Assembly: GCA_011620245.1 (NCBI GenBank)
Contig: WOZN01000208.1
Coordinates: forward strand, 1 to 5,993
DNA length: 5,993 nt
Source: Acidovorax sp.
GTDB lineage: Bacteria > Pseudomonadota > Gammaproteobacteria > Burkholderiales > Burkholderiaceae_C
Direction of reading: 5' to 3'
Part shown: positions 5,005-5,993 of the stretch, piece after piece
Layout of the letters: each line of letters starts with the position of its first letter
Position numbering within the stretch: position 1 is the first letter of the stretch
The notes under the pieces: model-generated
What the model was told of the DNA's origin: nothing
Databases searched by the model: none
The model's input: only the letters and a program-made list of their open reading frames with translations
Made by a program: the position numbers and the translations under genes

Positions 5005-5993
5005 ATGAAAAAAGACACCCTTCGCATTGGCGGCGCCTCGGGCTTTTGGGGCGACTCCGAGTTCGCCGCTGCCCAACTGGTGCAGCACGGCAACATCGAC
5101 GTCCTGGTGTTCGACTACCTGGCCGAAATCACCATGTCGCTGCTCAGCCGCGCCAAGGCCAAAGACCCGGCACTGGGCTATGCACCGGATTTCGTGACCA
5201 CAATCCAGCCCCTGATGAAGGAACTGAAGTCGCGCGGCATCAAGGTCATTGCCAATGCGGGCGGCGTCAACCCGTCTGCCTGCCGCGCCGCGCTGGTGGC
5301 GGCAGCCCAGGCCGAAGGTGTCGATCTGAAAATCGCCGCCGTGCTGGGCGACGACCTGATGCCGCAGGTGGAGGCGCTGCGCTCGGCCAACACCCGGGAG
5401 ATGTTCTCGGGCAGCCCCTTCCCACAAAAGGTCATGAGCGCCAACGCCTATCTGGGTGCCTTCCCGATCGCCGCGGCGCTCGATGCCGGCGCCGACATCG
5501 TGGTCACTGGCCGCTGCGTCGACAGCGCGGTCACGCTGGCGCCGCTGATCCATGCCTTTGGCTGGACCGCCGCCGACCATGATCTGCTCGCGCAGGGCAG
5601 CCTGGCCGGCCACCTGATCGAATGCGGCACGCAGGCCACCGGCGGCAACTACACCGACTGGGAGTCGGTGCCGGGCTGGGACGACATGGGCTTTCCCATC
5701 GCCGAGTGCCGCGCCGACGGCAGCTTCGTCATCACCAAGCCCGAAGGCACTGGCGGGCTGGTCTGCCCCTCCACGGTGGGCGAGCAGATGCTCTATGAAA
5801 TCGGTGACCCGCGCGCCTACATCCTGCCCGATGTGGTGTGCGACTTCACTGGCGTGACGCTGACGCAGGTCGGCCCCGACCGGGTCGAGGTCAAGGGCGC
5901 GCGCGGCCTCCCGCCGACCGATCAGGCCAAAGTCAGCATCACCTACGCCGACGGCTTTCGGGCCATGAGCCTGTTCATGATCGGCGGCATCGA
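5005..5993 (+). CDS. AtuA/DUF1446 family protein (acyclic terpene utilisation type), 3'-truncated
   Basis: 329 residues are visible, and the frame stays open at the right edge. GGAG (4995-4998) precedes the ATG by 6 nt. Recognised from the N-terminal RIGGASGFWGDS block, the DYLAEITMSLL segment, NAGGVNPSACRAAL, ADIVVTGRCVDSA (G169-R170-C171 to A175) and GTQATGGNYTDW (from about 208), all characteristic of DUF1446/AtuA proteins. AtuA is required for growth on citronellol-type terpenes in Pseudomonas aeruginosa, but its biochemical reaction is not established, and homologues occur in many clusters unrelated to terpenes. The context here (two ACADs and a thioesterase) fits CoA-ester catabolism. 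No geranyl-CoA carboxylase gene is in the window, so terpene use is not shown and no symbol is assigned. Confidence 0.9.
   Translation, partial: MKKDTLRIGGASGFWGDSEFAAAQLVQHGNIDVLVFDYLAEITMSLLSRAKAKDPALGYAPDFVTTIQPLMKELKSRGIKVIANAGGVNPSACRAALVAAAQAEGVDLKIAAVLGDDLMPQVEALRSANTREMFSGSPFPQKVMSANAYLGAFPIAAALDAGADIVVTGRCVDSAVTLAPLIHAFGWTAADHDLLAQGSLAGHLIECGTQATGGNYTDWESVPGWDDMGFPIAECRADGSFVITKPEGTGGLVCPSTVGEQMLYEIGDPRAYILPDVVCDFTGVTLTQVGPDRVEVKGARGLPPTDQAKVSITYADGFRAMSLFMIGGI

Noticed and set aside
4852..5613. 253-residue minus-strand open frame opposite the AtuA-family gene
   Set aside because: Overlaps two well-supported plus-strand genes entirely and shows no domain.

Overview
The window is one strand-coherent, high-GC stretch (all six genes on +, densely packed, with strong third-position G/C preference). 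Codon use and the protein types suggest a beta-proteobacterium, most likely Burkholderiales/Comamonadaceae-like. This is a judgement from protein resemblance and has not been confirmed by a search. No RNA gene, insertion sequence, CRISPR array or phage signal is visible.

Layout: (1) The window opens inside a canonical acyl-CoA dehydrogenase (ACAD) gene (1-861, 5' end missing). (2) Its stop overlaps the start of a second, much more divergent ACAD-like gene (858-2018) through an ATGA junction. (3) That gene overlaps by 29 nt a MoxR/CoxD-type AAA+ ATPase (1990-2958). (4) The ATPase overlaps by about 17 nt a CoxE-type von Willebrand A (VWA) domain protein with a full MIDAS metal site (2942-4360). 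The four genes overlap without a break and are probably translationally coupled. (5) A 121-nt spacer with a small perfect inverted repeat follows, then a PaaI-like hotdog-fold thioesterase (4482-4973). (6) A 31-nt gap with a good ribosome binding site leads into an AtuA/DUF1446-family gene that runs off the right edge (5005-5993).

Working together: two ACADs, a thioesterase and an AtuA-type protein indicate a catabolic acyl-CoA pathway, possibly for a branched, terpenoid or other unusual acid. No carboxylase, hydratase or CoA ligase lies in the window, so the substrate cannot be named. The odd part is the AAA+/VWA pair in the middle. Such pairs (CoxD/CoxE, NorQ/NorD, CbbQ/CbbO) remodel or help insert metal cofactors into a partner enzyme, yet no molybdenum hydroxylase or other usual client is visible here. 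The most interesting hypothesis is that this operon encodes an ATP-driven maturation or activation machine dedicated to a CoA-ester catabolic enzyme. The degenerate ACAD may be a non-canonical partner subunit of the neighbouring canonical one.
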